A DNA stretch of 64,000 nt, taken from the NCBI RefSeq assembly GCF_042680685.1, contig NZ_JBHUEA010000009.1:48692-112691 (forward strand), given 5' to 3'. Of the stretch, positions 51,537 through 60,633 are shown piece after piece. How positions within the stretch are numbered: the first letter of the stretch is position 1; every line of letters starts with the position of its first letter. The notes beneath the pieces are model-generated. The model searched no databases. It was not told the origin of the DNA and saw only the letters and a list, made by a program, of their open reading frames with translations. The position numbers and the translations under genes were made by a program. This stretch comes from Amnibacterium endophyticum. GTDB lineage: Bacteria > Actinomycetota > Actinomycetes > Actinomycetales > Microbacteriaceae.

Positions 51537-53345
51537 GTGAACCGCCTCGGCGGTGCGGTCAGCCCCTACCTCCGCAGCCACGCCGACAACCCCGTCGACT
51601 GGTACCCGTGGGGCCACGACGCCTTCGCCGAGGCGGCGCGGCGCGACGTGCCGGTCCTCGTCTCCATCGGCTACGCCACCTGCCACTGGTGCCACGTGAT
51701 GGCACGGGAGTCGTTCTCCGACCCCGCGCTCGCCTCGGTGCTGAACGACGGCTTCGTGGCGGTCAAGGTCGATCGTGAGGAGCATCCGGAGGTCGACGCC
51801 GCCTGCCTCGCGGCGGCGGGCGCCTTCACCCCGGACCTGGGCTGGCCGCTGAACGTCTTCATGACGCCGGCCGGCCGCGTCTTCCACGCGGGGACCTACT
51901 CGCCGCCGCGCCCGGTCCCCGGGCACCCGTCGTTCGGGCAGGTGCTGGCCGCGGTGCGGGAGGCGTGGGTCGACCGTCGCGGCGAGGTCGAGGCGTCCGC
52001 GGCAGGCCTCGCCGCAGCGCTCGCGCAGGCCGCGGCATCCGCGCCGGGCGCGATCGGCGCTGCGGACCTGCAGCGCCTGGTCGCCGAGCTGGCCGGGTAC
52101 GAGGACCGCGTGCACGGCGGCTTCGGCGGCGCGCCCAAGTTCCCGACGACGCCGCTGCTGCTGACGCTGCTCGGGCTGGGACGCTCGGTCGTGCTGCCCG
52201 AGGAGGACCGGGACCGGGCCCGGGGCATCGCGGAGCGCGCGCTCACGGCGATGCGCGACGGCGGCCTCCGAGACGCGGTCGAGGGCGGCTTCTTCCGCTA
52301 CGCGACCCGGCGCGACTGGTCGGAGCCGCACTACGAGCGGATGCTCACGGACAACGCGCTGCTGCTGCGCGCCTACGCCTTCATCGGCGACGTGACGACC
52401 GCGGAGGGGATCGTCGGGTTCCTCGAGCGGACGCTGCTGCGGCCGGGCGGTGGCTTCGGGTCGGCGCAGGACTCCGAGAGCGACGTCGACGGCAGTCGCT
52501 CCGAGGGCGGCTACTACGCGCTCGACGCGAGCGCCCGGGCGCGGCAGCCCGCCCCCGCGGTCGACGGCAAGGTGCTGACGGGCTGGAACGGCCTCGCGAT
52601 CGGCGCGCTCGCGGCGGCCGGGACCGCGCTCGCCCGACCCGACTGGGTCGCGCTCGCGACGCGCACGGCCGATGCGCTGCTCCGGGCACACGTGGTCGAC
52701 GGGCGGCTGCTCCGCGCCTCGCTCGACGGGCGGCCGTCGGACGCGGTCGCGACGCTCGAGGACCGGGGCGCGCTCGCTGCGGGGCTGCTCGAGGCCGCGC
52801 TCGCCGCGGGCCGCGTCGACCTGGCGGTCGCCGCACGGCAACTGATCGAGGCCGCCTTCGTCGACGGGCGGCTCGAGGAGCCGGTGCGCGACCCGACCCT
52901 CGCCGCACTCGGCGTGCCCGCGGCCGGCGACGAGTCGGAGGGCGCGGCGCCGTCCGGCCCGACCTCGGCCGCCCGCGCCGCCCGACTGCTGTTCCTGCTG
53001 ACCGGCGACCGCCGCTTCGCCGACGCCGCCTCGGCGACGCTCGCCCCGCTCGCGCGCGGCGCGGTCGAGCGTCCGATCGGCGCGGGCGGGGTGCTCGGTG
53101 CGCTCGCGGAGGCGCTCGAGCCGGTCCGGCAGATCGTCGTCGTCACCGACGACCCGGCCGGTCCGCTCGCGACCGCCGCACGGGCGCTCCCGTCCTCCGT
53201 CACCGCGGTGGTGGACGAGCCGACGGCGGTAGCGTTCGCGGCCGCCGGCTTCGAGCTGTTCGAGGGCCGCGGCCTCGTGGACGGGCGCCCCGCGGCCTAC
53301 GTCTGCGAGGACTTCGTCTGCCGCCTCCCCGTCTTCATCCTGTAG
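51537..53345 (+). CDS. DUF255 thioredoxin-domain protein (YyaL/Spata20-like)
   Basis: 602 aa. N-terminal DUF255 thioredoxin-like domain with NPVDWYPWG and the CHWCHVM active-site-like CxxC (residues about 49-55), followed by an (alpha/alpha)6-barrel, six-hairpin-glycosidase-like region (GGFGGAPKFPTT, VEGGFFRYATRRDW, YERMLTDNALLLRAY, LTGWNGLAIGALA). GTG 51537 directly follows a TGTCGGGTC stretch without a strong ribosome binding site. Found across bacteria and animals; molecular function not established. Confidence 0.92.
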   Translation: MNRLGGAVSPYLRSHADNPVDWYPWGHDAFAEAARRDVPVLVSIGYATCHWCHVMARESFSDPALASVLNDGFVAVKVDREEHPEVDAACLAAAGAFTPDLGWPLNVFMTPAGRVFHAGTYSPPRPVPGHPSFGQVLAAVREAWVDRRGEVEASAAGLAAALAQAAASAPGAIGAADLQRLVAELAGYEDRVHGGFGGAPKFPTTPLLLTLLGLGRSVVLPEEDRDRARGIAERALTAMRDGGLRDAVEGGFFRYATRRDWSEPHYERMLTDNALLLRAYAFIGDVTTAEGIVGFLERTLLRPGGGFGSAQDSESDVDGSRSEGGYYALDASARARQPAPAVDGKVLTGWNGLAIGALAAAGTALARPDWVALATRTADALLRAHVVDGRLLRASLDGRPSDAVATLEDRGALAAGLLEAALAAGRVDLAVAARQLIEAAFVDGRLEEPVRDPTLAALGVPAAGDESEGAAPSGPTSAARAARLLFLLTGDRRFADAASATLAPLARGAVERPIGAGGVLGALAEALEPVRQIVVVTDDPAGPLATAARALPSSVTAVVDEPTAVAFAAAGFELFEGRGLVDGRPAAYVCEDFVCRLPVFIL

Positions 53346-53376
53346 GCGGATCCCGACCGGACGGCCGGGATCCGCC
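53345..53376 (+). terminator. hairpin after the DUF255 gene
   Basis: 11-bp perfect stem GGCGGATCCCG (53345-53355) with 53366-53376, starting at the last base of the stop codon. Lies before the tandem aldo/keto reductase gene. Confidence 0.7.
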
Positions 53377-53411
53377 TCCACGATGAAAGCGCTCAGGGGA
53401 GGGGTGGCAGC

Positions 53412-54248
53412 GTGGAGCGCATGCCCGACATCCCCCTGCTCGACGGCCAGGACGGCGCCCGGATCCCCGCGATCGGGCTCGGCACCTACGACCTCCGCGG
53501 TGCGGCCGGCACCGCCGCGGTGGCGACCGCGATCGACGCCGGCTACCGGCTGCTCGACTCCGCCTTCAACTACGACAACGAGGGCGCGGTCGCCCGTGCT
53601 GCGCGGGACAGCGGCCGCGACGACGTGATCTTCACCACCAAGCTGCCGGGGCGCTACCACCGGCACGACCTCGCGCGCTTCGCGATCGAGGAGAGCCTGC
53701 TGCGCAGCGGCCTCGACCGGCTCGGGCTCGTCCTGATCCACTGGCCGAACCCGAAGGAGGGGCTGTACGCGGAGGCGTGGCGCGCCCTCGTCGAGGCGCG
53801 GGCCGACGGTCTCGTCGAGATGATCGGCGTCAGCAACTTCCTGCCCGAGCACCTCGATCGGATCATCGACGAGACCGGGGTGACGCCGGTGCTGAACCAG
53901 ATCGAGGTCCACCCCTCGTGGCCGCAGGACGACCTGCGCCGCGCGAACGCCGAGCGGGGCGTCCTGACCGAGGGCTGGTCGCCGGCCGGCGAGAAGGCGG
54001 GCGATCCGGAGCACGAGACGATCGTCCGCATCGCCCGAGCGCACGACGTCGAGCCGCGACGGCTGCTGCTCGCCTGGGCCGTGCAGCTGGGCGTCATCCC
54101 GCTGCCGAGGTCGCGCGATGCGCAGCGGCAGGCGCAGAACCTCGACGTCGTCGGGATCGAGCTGACGGAGGACGAGCTGGGCGAGATCGCGGCGATCGCG
54201 GACGGCGACTTCGTCGGGGCCGACCCCGCCGAGCACCAGGAGTTCTGA
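53412..54248 (+). CDS. aldo/keto reductase
   Basis: 278 aa, (beta/alpha)8 NADPH-dependent reductase. The catalytic tetrad can be placed: Asp and Tyr in LLDSAFNYDNEGA, Lys in TTKLPGRY, His in LIHWPNP. GVSNFLPEHLDRI and NQIEVHPSWPQDDL are also family segments, and PLPRSRDAQRQAQNL binds the NADPH 2'-phosphate. GTG 53412 with GGGGAGGGG upstream is preferred over ATG 53421. Closest to the 2,5-diketo-gluconate reductase group; substrate unknown. Confidence 0.93.
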   Translation: MERMPDIPLLDGQDGARIPAIGLGTYDLRGAAGTAAVATAIDAGYRLLDSAFNYDNEGAVARAARDSGRDDVIFTTKLPGRYHRHDLARFAIEESLLRSGLDRLGLVLIHWPNPKEGLYAEAWRALVEARADGLVEMIGVSNFLPEHLDRIIDETGVTPVLNQIEVHPSWPQDDLRRANAERGVLTEGWSPAGEKAGDPEHETIVRIARAHDVEPRRLLLAWAVQLGVIPLPRSRDAQRQAQNLDVVGIELTEDELGEIAAIADGDFVGADPAEHQEF

Positions 54249-54304
54249 CCCCGCCGGCTGCGAGGGTCGGCGGCGCCCCAGGCGGGCGCTGCCAGCCTCG
54301 ACGC

Positions 54305-54649
54305 ATGGTGGACGACAAGCCCGAGGGGCTCGACGACGTGTGGGACGACTGGCAGCAGGCGGTGAACATGACGCCGAAGGAGCTGGAGGACTGGCTCGAG
54401 ACCGACGAGTCGAAGTCGGTGGGGGACACCGGCGGCGACGGCGAGTCGACCGGGCACGCCTCCGGACGCCGGATCGTCGAGATCCAGCGGAAGCACAAGG
54501 CCGATCTGACGGACGACGACGTCGCGCACATGAAGAAGGTCGTCGGCTACGTGCACCGGCACGCCGCGCAGGGCGGGCCGGACGACGACAAGGCGCACTC
54601 GAAGTGGCGCTACTCGCTGATGAACTGGGGCAACGACCCGCTCAAGTGA
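54305..54649 (+). CDS. DUF3140 domain protein
   Basis: 114 aa. WQQAVNMTPKELEDWLETDE and the C-terminal HSKWRYSLMNWGNDPLK are the hallmarks of DUF3140, a small actinobacterial and fungal family thought to be DNA-binding-like but uncharacterised. Its 3' end overlaps a small opposite-strand ORF by 8 bp. Confidence 0.9.
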   Translation: MVDDKPEGLDDVWDDWQQAVNMTPKELEDWLETDESKSVGDTGGDGESTGHASGRRIVEIQRKHKADLTDDDVAHMKKVVGYVHRHAAQGGPDDDKAHSKWRYSLMNWGNDPLK

Positions 54650-54737
54650 GCTGGTCGTCGGTCCAGGCGCGCACCGCGACCCGCGCCATCAGCACGACGG
54701 CGACGGAGACGACCAGGGCGCGCACGAGCAGCTTCAC
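54642..54737 (-). CDS. possible 31-aa membrane peptide
   Basis: GTG 54737 is 6 nt after a TAGCGT hexamer (minus strand, 54744-54749), the leaderless pattern used by several genes here. The product KLLVRALVVSVAVVLMARVA then VRAWTDDQLT is one basic-hydrophobic helix with a polar end. Its stop lies within the last codons of the DUF3140 gene. Not recognised; could be chance. Confidence 0.4.
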   Translation of the reverse strand: MKLLVRALVVSVAVVLMARVAVRAWTDDQLT

Positions 54738-54765
54738 CCCCGCACGCTAGGTCGACCGCCTGGGT

Positions 54766-54821
54766 CTTCATCTTGTAGGCAGTTCTCCCGCTGCAGCAGG
54801 AGAACTGCCTACAAGATGAAG
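54766..54821. repeat. perfect 23-bp palindrome with CATCTTGTAGGC arms (copy 2)
   Basis: 54766-54788 and 54799-54821 are fully complementary, with a 10-nt CGCTGCAGCA loop that is itself near-palindromic. The arm CATCTTGTAGGCAG is shared with 26167-26216, 28 kb away. Ends 2 bp before the pspA stop codon, between convergent genes. Confidence 0.9.
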
Positions 54822-54822
54822 G

Positions 54823-55566
54823 TCAGCCCTCGCGGTGCGGGGTCGCGGTGAGGTGCTGCGGCTGCTTCAGCGCCGCGAGCCGCGCCTCGATCTCGGTCTG
54901 GGTGCCGAGGTCCTCGAGGCTCTCGAACTGCTTGTCGAGGCTGGACTCCGCCAGCTCCTGCTGGCCCATGACCTTCGCCTCCTCGCGCCGCACCTTCTCG
55001 TCGTAGCGGCCGAGCTCGCTCGTCGGGTCCATGATGTCGATCGAGCGCATCGCGCCGAGCACCTGCGACTGGGCCGCGGCGGTCTTCTGGCGGGCGACCA
55101 GCTCGTTGCGCTTCGTGCGCAGCTGGTCGAGCTTCTGCTTCATCCCGTCGAGGCCCTGCTTCAGCTTGTCGACGGTCTCCGTCTGGCTCGCGATCGTCGG
55201 CTCGGCGTCCCGGGCCTCCTTCTCGCTCTGCAGCTGCTTGCCGATCGCGACCTTCGCCAGGTTGTCGAACTTGTTGGCGTCCGCGGCGTTGCCCGAGGAG
55301 CGCAGCTCGTCCGCCTTGCTGGAGGCGGCCAGCGCCTTGCGGCCCCAGTCCGACGCCGCCGCCACGTCCTCGCGGTGGTCCTGCTCGAGCATCCGCAGGT
55401 TGCCGATCGTGACCGCGACCGCGTCCTCCGCCTCGGCGATCGAGTTCGTGTAGTCGCGGACCAGCTGGTCCAGCATCTTCTCCGGGTCCTCGGCCTGGTC
55501 GATCAGCGAGTTGATGTTCGCCCGCACCAGGGTGGAGATCCGGCCGAAGATCGACTGCTTCACCAT
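54823..55566 (-). CDS. pspA: PspA/IM30 (Vipp1) family protein
   Basis: 247 aa, nearly all coiled coil. The amphipathic N-terminal helix (MVKQSIFGRISTLVRANINS, then LIDQAEDPEKMLDQLVRDY) is the PspA/Vipp1 membrane-binding signature. Assembles into ESCRT-III-like rods to protect the membrane under stress. Second gene of an operon with the TPM-domain gene, 54 bp apart, a common actinobacterial pairing. Confidence 0.94.
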   Translation of the reverse strand: MVKQSIFGRISTLVRANINSLIDQAEDPEKMLDQLVRDYTNSIAEAEDAVAVTIGNLRMLEQDHREDVAAASDWGRKALAASSKADELRSSGNAADANKFDNLAKVAIGKQLQSEKEARDAEPTIASQTETVDKLKQGLDGMKQKLDQLRTKRNELVARQKTAAAQSQVLGAMRSIDIMDPTSELGRYDEKVRREEAKVMGQQELAESSLDKQFESLEDLGTQTEIEARLAALKQPQHLTATPHREG

Positions 55567-55620
55567 GTGTTCGTTCCTCTCGTCGTGCTCTCGTCGTCGT
55601 GCTCTGGTCCTGCAGGGCGG

Positions 55621-57693
55621 CTAGAAGGAGCCGCCCCCTCCGCCGCCCCCGCCGAAGCCGCCCCCGCCTCCACCGCCGAAGCCGCCGCCTCCACCGCCCC
55701 AGCCGCCGCCTCCCCCGCCGAAGCCGCCCCCGGAGCCGTAGCCGCCGCCGGCGGACCAGCCGCCGCCCCCGCGACCGCCGCCGCCGAGGATGCCGCCGAG
55801 GACGCCCGCGATGACGGCGCCGGCGAGCACGTCGCCGCCGGACGAGCGGCGCCTGCCGCCCCAGCCCCCACCGCCCCAGTCGTCGTCGTGCCAGCGGTTC
55901 ACGTCCTGCTCCGCCTGGTCCCGCGCCTGGTTCGCCAGCGACTGCGCGCGCTGCGCCGCCTCGAGCGCGGCGACCGGGTCGTCGTGCTGCCGGTCCCGCG
56001 CCACGTCGAGCTGCCGGGCGGCCTCGGCGAGCCGGGTGCGGGCGGTGCTGCCCACCCCGCCGCGGCGGTTCTCGATGTAGCGGCGTGCGGCGCGCACCGC
56101 GTCGTCGGCGGCGTCGATCACCCGCGGCAGGGTCTCGACGGCGCGCTGCCGTCGCCGGGCGGCGTCGCGGACCGGCGCGAGCGCGCGCTCGAGCCGGGCA
56201 TCGGCCTCCTCCATCGTGGCGAGCCCGGCGTGCGGCGCCTGCAGCTCGACCTCGCCGATCGCCTTCCGCGCGCCCGCGATGGCCTCGGTCAGCTCGGGCG
56301 TGGGCTGCGGCGCGCGCTCCGCCTCCACCAGGTCCTGCTGGGTGTCCGCGACCGCGTCGTCGAGGCGCCGTCTCGCCGCCATGAACTCGCCGGGCGCCGA
56401 CACGATCCCGTCGAGCAGCACGCCCGCCTGGCTGTTCGCCTGCTGGGCGCTGCGCACCGCCACGGTCGCCTCGCCGCCGGCCGCCCCGTCGCGCTCCGCG
56501 TCGCCGAGCGCCTGGGCGGACAGGTCGAGGAGGTCGCGCGCCTGCTGCAGGTCGTCGGCGGCGCCGCGCACGGCGGGCTCGCCGAACCGGCGCTCGATGC
56601 CCTCCAGCGCGCGCTCCGCCTCCGCTGCCCGCGCGGTCAGCGCGTCGTGCTGCTGCCGTGCGGCGGGCACCAGCTGCGGCAGCTGCTGCTCGAGCCGGCG
56701 CAGCTCGTCGAACGACGTCTTCTGCTCCTGCAGGACGCCCTCGGCCTGCTCGCAGAGGGCGATGATCCGCTCCGTCATCGCCCGGCGCTGCTCCGGGGTC
56801 TCGGGGTCGTCGTCGTCCAGCTGCTGCCGGATGCCGAACGCCTCGCGGCTCGTCGCCTTCGCCCTCGTCAGGGCCTGCGCGAACACTCCGGTGGCGTCGT
56901 CCCCGAACTCCGCGGTCGCGAAGCCGAGCTCCTGCTCGCTCGTCGTCAGGTCGTCGTCGAGCGCGATCAGCGCACGGCTCGCGCGCCGGTCCAGCTCCTC
57001 CTGGTCCACCGGCGGCGGCCCGGCGGCGACCTCGGAGCGCTGCTCCTGCTGCCGGCTGCGCCGGCGCAGCACGAGCAGCACGATCACGACGGCGGCGGCG
57101 AGCACGAGCAGGCCGATGACGATGGACGCGCCGACGCCCGAGCCGGACGACGCGGTGCCGGTCGCTCCGCCGTCCGACGTGCCGCCGCCCGAGGTGCCGC
57201 CGCCGGAACCCGCCCCGTTCTGCTGGGCGTCCTGCAGCCCGGTCGCGAACGCCTCCACGCCGCCCGCCCAGTCGCCGCGTCCGAAGGCGGGCTCGAGGTC
57301 GCTCGAGGCGACCTGCTGCACGGCCGAGTCGTCGACGGGGAAGTCGGCGGCCGTGGCGAAGCCGTACTGCCGGGCTCCGGTCGCGACCGCGAGCACGAGG
57401 CCCGGGTCGGAGAAGCTGCCCTGCTCCGCGGTGGTCTCGCTCCAGCCGCGCCGGTCCGACGGGTCCGTGAACGTGTCGACGAACACCACGCGCAGGTCGT
57501 TGCCGGTGGCGGTGTCGTAGGACTGCAGCGCGTCGCGGACCTGCGTCTCCTCGTCCGGCGTGAGCACGTCCGAGGCGTCGACGAGCTGCTGCGAGCCGAG
57601 GTCGACCGGGGGCTCCGCGAACGCCGCGGGGGCACCGGCGAGCGCGAGGGCAGCCCCGAGGGCGAGCCCCGCGACGAGGCGGCGACGGCGCAT
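55621..57693 (-). CDS. secreted/membrane TPM-domain protein with coiled coil and Gly-rich tail
   Basis: 690 aa from ATG 57693 (GGGAGGGAAC upstream). Signal peptide (to about residue 26, APAAFAEPP), TPM domain (about 30-155: LTPDEETQVRDALQSYDTAT, GNDLRVVFVDTFTDP), Ser/Gly linker, one TM helix (about 188-210, ASIVIGLLVLAAAVVIVLLV), about 400 residues of coiled coil in the cytoplasm, and a Gly-rich end that closes with GGGSF. The TPM domain faces outward and the coiled coil may meet PspA, encoded just downstream, as part of an envelope-stress module. Confidence 0.9.
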   Translation of the reverse strand: MRRRRLVAGLALGAALALAGAPAAFAEPPVDLGSQQLVDASDVLTPDEETQVRDALQSYDTATGNDLRVVFVDTFTDPSDRRGWSETTAEQGSFSDPGLVLAVATGARQYGFATAADFPVDDSAVQQVASSDLEPAFGRGDWAGGVEAFATGLQDAQQNGAGSGGGTSGGGTSDGGATGTASSGSGVGASIVIGLLVLAAAVVIVLLVLRRRSRQQEQRSEVAAGPPPVDQEELDRRASRALIALDDDLTTSEQELGFATAEFGDDATGVFAQALTRAKATSREAFGIRQQLDDDDPETPEQRRAMTERIIALCEQAEGVLQEQKTSFDELRRLEQQLPQLVPAARQQHDALTARAAEAERALEGIERRFGEPAVRGAADDLQQARDLLDLSAQALGDAERDGAAGGEATVAVRSAQQANSQAGVLLDGIVSAPGEFMAARRRLDDAVADTQQDLVEAERAPQPTPELTEAIAGARKAIGEVELQAPHAGLATMEEADARLERALAPVRDAARRRQRAVETLPRVIDAADDAVRAARRYIENRRGGVGSTARTRLAEAARQLDVARDRQHDDPVAALEAAQRAQSLANQARDQAEQDVNRWHDDDWGGGGWGGRRRSSGGDVLAGAVIAGVLGGILGGGGRGGGGWSAGGGYGSGGGFGGGGGGWGGGGGGFGGGGGGGFGGGGGGGGSF

Positions 57694-57767
57694 GTTCCCT
57701 CCCGTGCTGCGGATGCTATCGGCCGCGCTCATGAGGCTCCTCAGCCGTGCACGGCAGGATCGCAGGC

Positions 57768-59147
57768 ATGCGCTTCGATGACGGGTTCGTGTTCGGGTCG
57801 GCGACGGCGTCCTACCAGATCGAAGGGGCGGCGGCCGAGGACGGCCGCCTGCCGTCGGTGTGGGACACCTTCGCGCACACCCCGGGGAAGGTGCAGGACG
57901 GGGACACCGGCGACGTCGCCGACGACCACTACCACCGGTGGGAGGCCGACCTCGACCTGATGCAGGAGCTCGGGCTGCAGGCCTACCGCTTCTCCGTCGC
58001 GTGGCCGCGGGTCGTGCCGACCGGTCGCGGCGAGGTGAACCGCGCGGGCGTCGACTTCTACGACCGGCTCGTCGACGGCCTGCTGCACCGCGGCATCACG
58101 CCGGTCACCACGCTGTACCACTGGGACCTCCCGCAGACGCTCGAGGACGAGGGCGGCTGGACGGTGCGGAGCACGGCGGAGGCGTTCGCCGAGTACGCGC
58201 ACGTCATGGCGGAGGCGCTCGGCGACCGCATCGACATCTGGACGACGCTGAACGAGCCGTGGTGCGCCGCGTTCCTCGGCTACGCCGCGGGCGTCCACGC
58301 GCCCGGCCGCACGGAGCCGGAGAACGCGCTGAAGGCCGCGCACCACCTGAACCTCGCGCACGGCCTCGGCGTGCAGGCGATCCGCTCGGTGCTGCCCGAC
58401 GCGCGCTGCTCCGTGACGCTGAACCTGCACGTCGCGCGGCCGGACGGGCCGACCGGGCCCGAGGCGGTGCGGCGCATCGACGCCATCGGCAACCGCGTCT
58501 TCACCGGGCCGATGCTGAAGGGCCGCTACGCCGACGACCTGCTCGAGGACACGGCCCACGTCTCCGACTGGTCCTTCGTGCAGGACGGCGACCTCGAGGC
58601 GATCCAGCAGCCGATCGACCTGCTCGGCGTGAACTACTACTCCACGAACCGGGTGCGCCTCCGCGACGAGGCGCAGCCGGCCGGCGACCGAGCGGACGGC
58701 CACGGCGGCGGCGCGTCCCCGTGGGTCGGCGCGGACGTGGTGGAGTTCCTGCCCCAGCCCGGCCCGTACACCGCGATGGGCTGGAACATCGAGCCGGAGG
58801 GGCTGACCGACCTGCTCGTGCGCCTGCACGAGGCGTACCCGGAGCTGCCGCTCGCCGTCACCGAGAACGGCGCCGCCTTCGACGACGTGCTCGAGGACGG
58901 CGCGGTGCACGACGCCGACCGCATCGACTACGTGCGGCGCCACCTGCAGGCGGTCCAGGACGCGATGGCGTCGGGCGCCGACGTGCGCGGGTACTTCCTC
59001 TGGTCCTTCATGGACAACTTCGAGTGGGCCTACGGCTACTCGAAGCGGTTCGGGATGGTGCACGTCGACTACGGCACGCAGGAGCGCACGCCGAAGGACA
59101 GCGCCCGCTGGTTCGCGGACGTGATCCGCACCCGCGAGGTGTCCTGA
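57768..59147 (+). CDS. GH1 family beta-glucosidase
   Basis: 459 aa. Retaining beta-glucosidase/6-phospho-independent GH1. Acid/base Glu163 in WTTLNEPW, nucleophile Glu366 in AVTENGAA; N-terminal FGSATASYQIEG and AYRFSVAWPR and C-terminal FLWSFMDNFEWAYGYSKRFG sugar-binding segments are complete. No signal peptide, so cytosolic hydrolysis of imported beta-glucosides. ATG 57768 is taken because MRFDDGFVFG is the conserved start; CAGGAT at 57755-57760 could be a leaderless -10. No sugar transporter adjacent. Confidence 0.95.
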   Translation: MRFDDGFVFGSATASYQIEGAAAEDGRLPSVWDTFAHTPGKVQDGDTGDVADDHYHRWEADLDLMQELGLQAYRFSVAWPRVVPTGRGEVNRAGVDFYDRLVDGLLHRGITPVTTLYHWDLPQTLEDEGGWTVRSTAEAFAEYAHVMAEALGDRIDIWTTLNEPWCAAFLGYAAGVHAPGRTEPENALKAAHHLNLAHGLGVQAIRSVLPDARCSVTLNLHVARPDGPTGPEAVRRIDAIGNRVFTGPMLKGRYADDLLEDTAHVSDWSFVQDGDLEAIQQPIDLLGVNYYSTNRVRLRDEAQPAGDRADGHGGGASPWVGADVVEFLPQPGPYTAMGWNIEPEGLTDLLVRLHEAYPELPLAVTENGAAFDDVLEDGAVHDADRIDYVRRHLQAVQDAMASGADVRGYFLWSFMDNFEWAYGYSKRFGMVHVDYGTQERTPKDSARWFADVIRTREVS

Positions 59148-59174
59148 GGCGCGCCCTCGTGCCCGGGGCGCGGG

Positions 59175-59372
59175 TCAGGCCTCCTGGGCGCCCGCGTCCT
59201 GGTCGCCCTGGCGCGTCTCGGGCAGCCGGTCGCGCAGGGCGTCGGCCATCGCGCCGGGGCCCTCGTCGCCGTGGTCGGCCTCGACCTGCTCGATCAGGCC
59301 GGACAGCCGCTCCTGGTCGGTGGCGTCCTGCGCGCCGTCCATGACGGGCTCGTCCTGCGTCTCGTCGCTCAT
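59175..59372 (-). CDS. small acidic hypothetical protein
   Basis: 65 aa, acidic and low complexity, no recognised domain (LSGLIEQVEADHGDEGPGAM is the only ordered-looking part). The ATG overlaps the stop of the Nudix gene by 4 bp, so it is translationally coupled to it. Confidence 0.65.
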   Translation of the reverse strand: MSDETQDEPVMDGAQDATDQERLSGLIEQVEADHGDEGPGAMADALRDRLPETRQGDQDAGAQEA

Positions 59373-59797
59373 GGGGTGGACGGTACGGAGCGCACCTGGG
59401 CGTCCGGCTCCGCGAGCAGCAGGCGGGCGAGCGGCGCGAGGCGGTCGCCGAGGGCGTCCGCCTCCTCGGGCGTCGCCCAGCGGGTCTCGGCCAGCTCGGC
59501 GCGCGGCGGCAGGTCGCCCCCGGGCACGCGGAGCGCGAAGACCTCCGCCTCCAGCACGTGGTCCGGCTCGTTCGCGGCTTCGGTGCGGAAGGCGCCGAGG
59601 CCGCGGTGTGCGTCGGGGTCGACCGCGAGACCCAGCTCCTCCATCAGCTCCCGCACCAGCGCCTCGCGCGCCGTCTCTCCGGCCTCGGGCTTGCCGCCCG
59701 CCTGCATGAAGCGGTCGGTGCCGCGCTTGCGGACGAGCAGCAGGCGCCCGGCCTCGTCGGTGATCAGCGCCGCGACGACGCGGATCACGGCCGTCAC
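59369..59797 (-). CDS. Nudix hydrolase
   Basis: 142 aa. Complete Nudix box GKPEAGETAREALVRELMEE (the motif ends with the next two residues, LG), which binds Mg and cleaves nucleoside diphosphate-linked substrates. N-terminal strand IRVVAALITDEAGRLLLVRK. MutT-like; substrate unknown. First gene of a two-gene unit with the small acidic ORF. Confidence 0.93.
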   Translation of the reverse strand: MTAVIRVVAALITDEAGRLLLVRKRGTDRFMQAGGKPEAGETAREALVRELMEELGLAVDPDAHRGLGAFRTEAANEPDHVLEAEVFALRVPGGDLPPRAELAETRWATPEEADALGDRLAPLARLLLAEPDAQVRSVPSTP

Positions 59798-59897
59798 AGC
59801 CGTCCTCGCGCGGTCGCTGCGGCGTCCCGCGGTCGGCGCACCGACCGCGCGGCGCCCGGGCGACCGCGCGAGGAGGCGCCGCGGCCGCGCGACGCGC

Positions 59898-60449
59898 TCA
59901 CGCCTCCTCGAGCGCGGTGAGCAGCGGGTCGAGGGAGGACTCGAAGCGGATCATGGAGGCGCCGGCCTCCGACAGGAAGCCCTGCTCGCGCATGTGGTCG
60001 ACGAGCTCGCGCATCGGCGACCAGTAGCCGAGCACGTCGAGGAACCCGCAGGGCTTCGCGTGGTAGCCGAGCATCGCCCACGACCACTGCTCCACGATCT
60101 CCTCGAGCGTGCCGGTGCCGCCCGGCAGCGCGACGAAGACGTCCGCGAGCTCGGCCATCATCGCCTTGCGCTCCGCCATCGTCCGCACCACGTGCAGCTC
60201 CGCGAGATCCGGGTGCGCCAGCTCCGGGCCGATCAGCGCCTCCGGGATCACGCCGATCACGGTGCCGCCGGCGTCGAGCGCGCCGTTCGCGACCGCGCCC
60301 ATCAGCCCGGTGCCGCCGCCGCCGTAGACGACGGTGATGCCGCGCTCCGCGAGCGTCCGGCCCACCTCGCGCGCCGCCTCGGCGTGCCGGGGGTCGACGC
60401 CGTCCCGCGCACCGCAGAAGACCGCCACCGCTCTGATCGCCCGTTCCAC
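59898..60449 (-). CDS. LOG-family cytokinin riboside 5'-monophosphate phosphoribohydrolase
   Basis: 183 aa from GTG 60449. Signature motifs PGGTGTLEEI and GGGGTGLMGAVA are intact, and catalytic Arg (MAERKAMM) and Glu residues fit. Members release free cytokinin or hydrolyse AMP and are widespread in actinobacteria; the name does not by itself prove cytokinin production. TACGAT on the minus strand (60458-60463) is 8 nt before the start (leaderless pattern). The open frame further upstream is ignored for that reason. Confidence 0.92.
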   Translation of the reverse strand: MERAIRAVAVFCGARDGVDPRHAEAAREVGRTLAERGITVVYGGGGTGLMGAVANGALDAGGTVIGVIPEALIGPELAHPDLAELHVVRTMAERKAMMAELADVFVALPGGTGTLEEIVEQWSWAMLGYHAKPCGFLDVLGYWSPMRELVDHMREQGFLSEAGASMIRFESSLDPLLTALEEA

Positions 60450-60633
60450 GCCGAGGCATCGTAGGCGAGCGGTGTGTCGGCGCCGTGTCCGGCCCGGCCG
60501 GCGGTCCCGCTCGCTGCGCGGGCGGGTCCCGACTGCACGGGCGTGCTCGAGCGCCCGGGCAGTCGGAGGTCGCCCGGGTCCGGTCGATCGCAGCGGCGGG
60601 CCGGCGTGCGCGGGCGTGGGAGGCTGGCGGGCG

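Noticed and set aside
55621..55830. GCCGCC-rich repeats as a non-coding repeat locus
   Set aside because: They encode the Gly-rich C-terminus of the TPM-domain protein in frame.
54835..57960. 1,041-codon plus-strand frame across pspA and the TPM gene
   Set aside because: Antisense shadow of coiled-coil and Gly-rich coding regions; no family resemblance.
60480..60633. Regulatory hairpins between the LOG and MFS genes as a riboswitch
   Set aside because: Only short imperfect GC inverted repeats (GACTGC/GCAGTC with GGGCG/CGCCC) are visible, no recognisable conserved aptamer.
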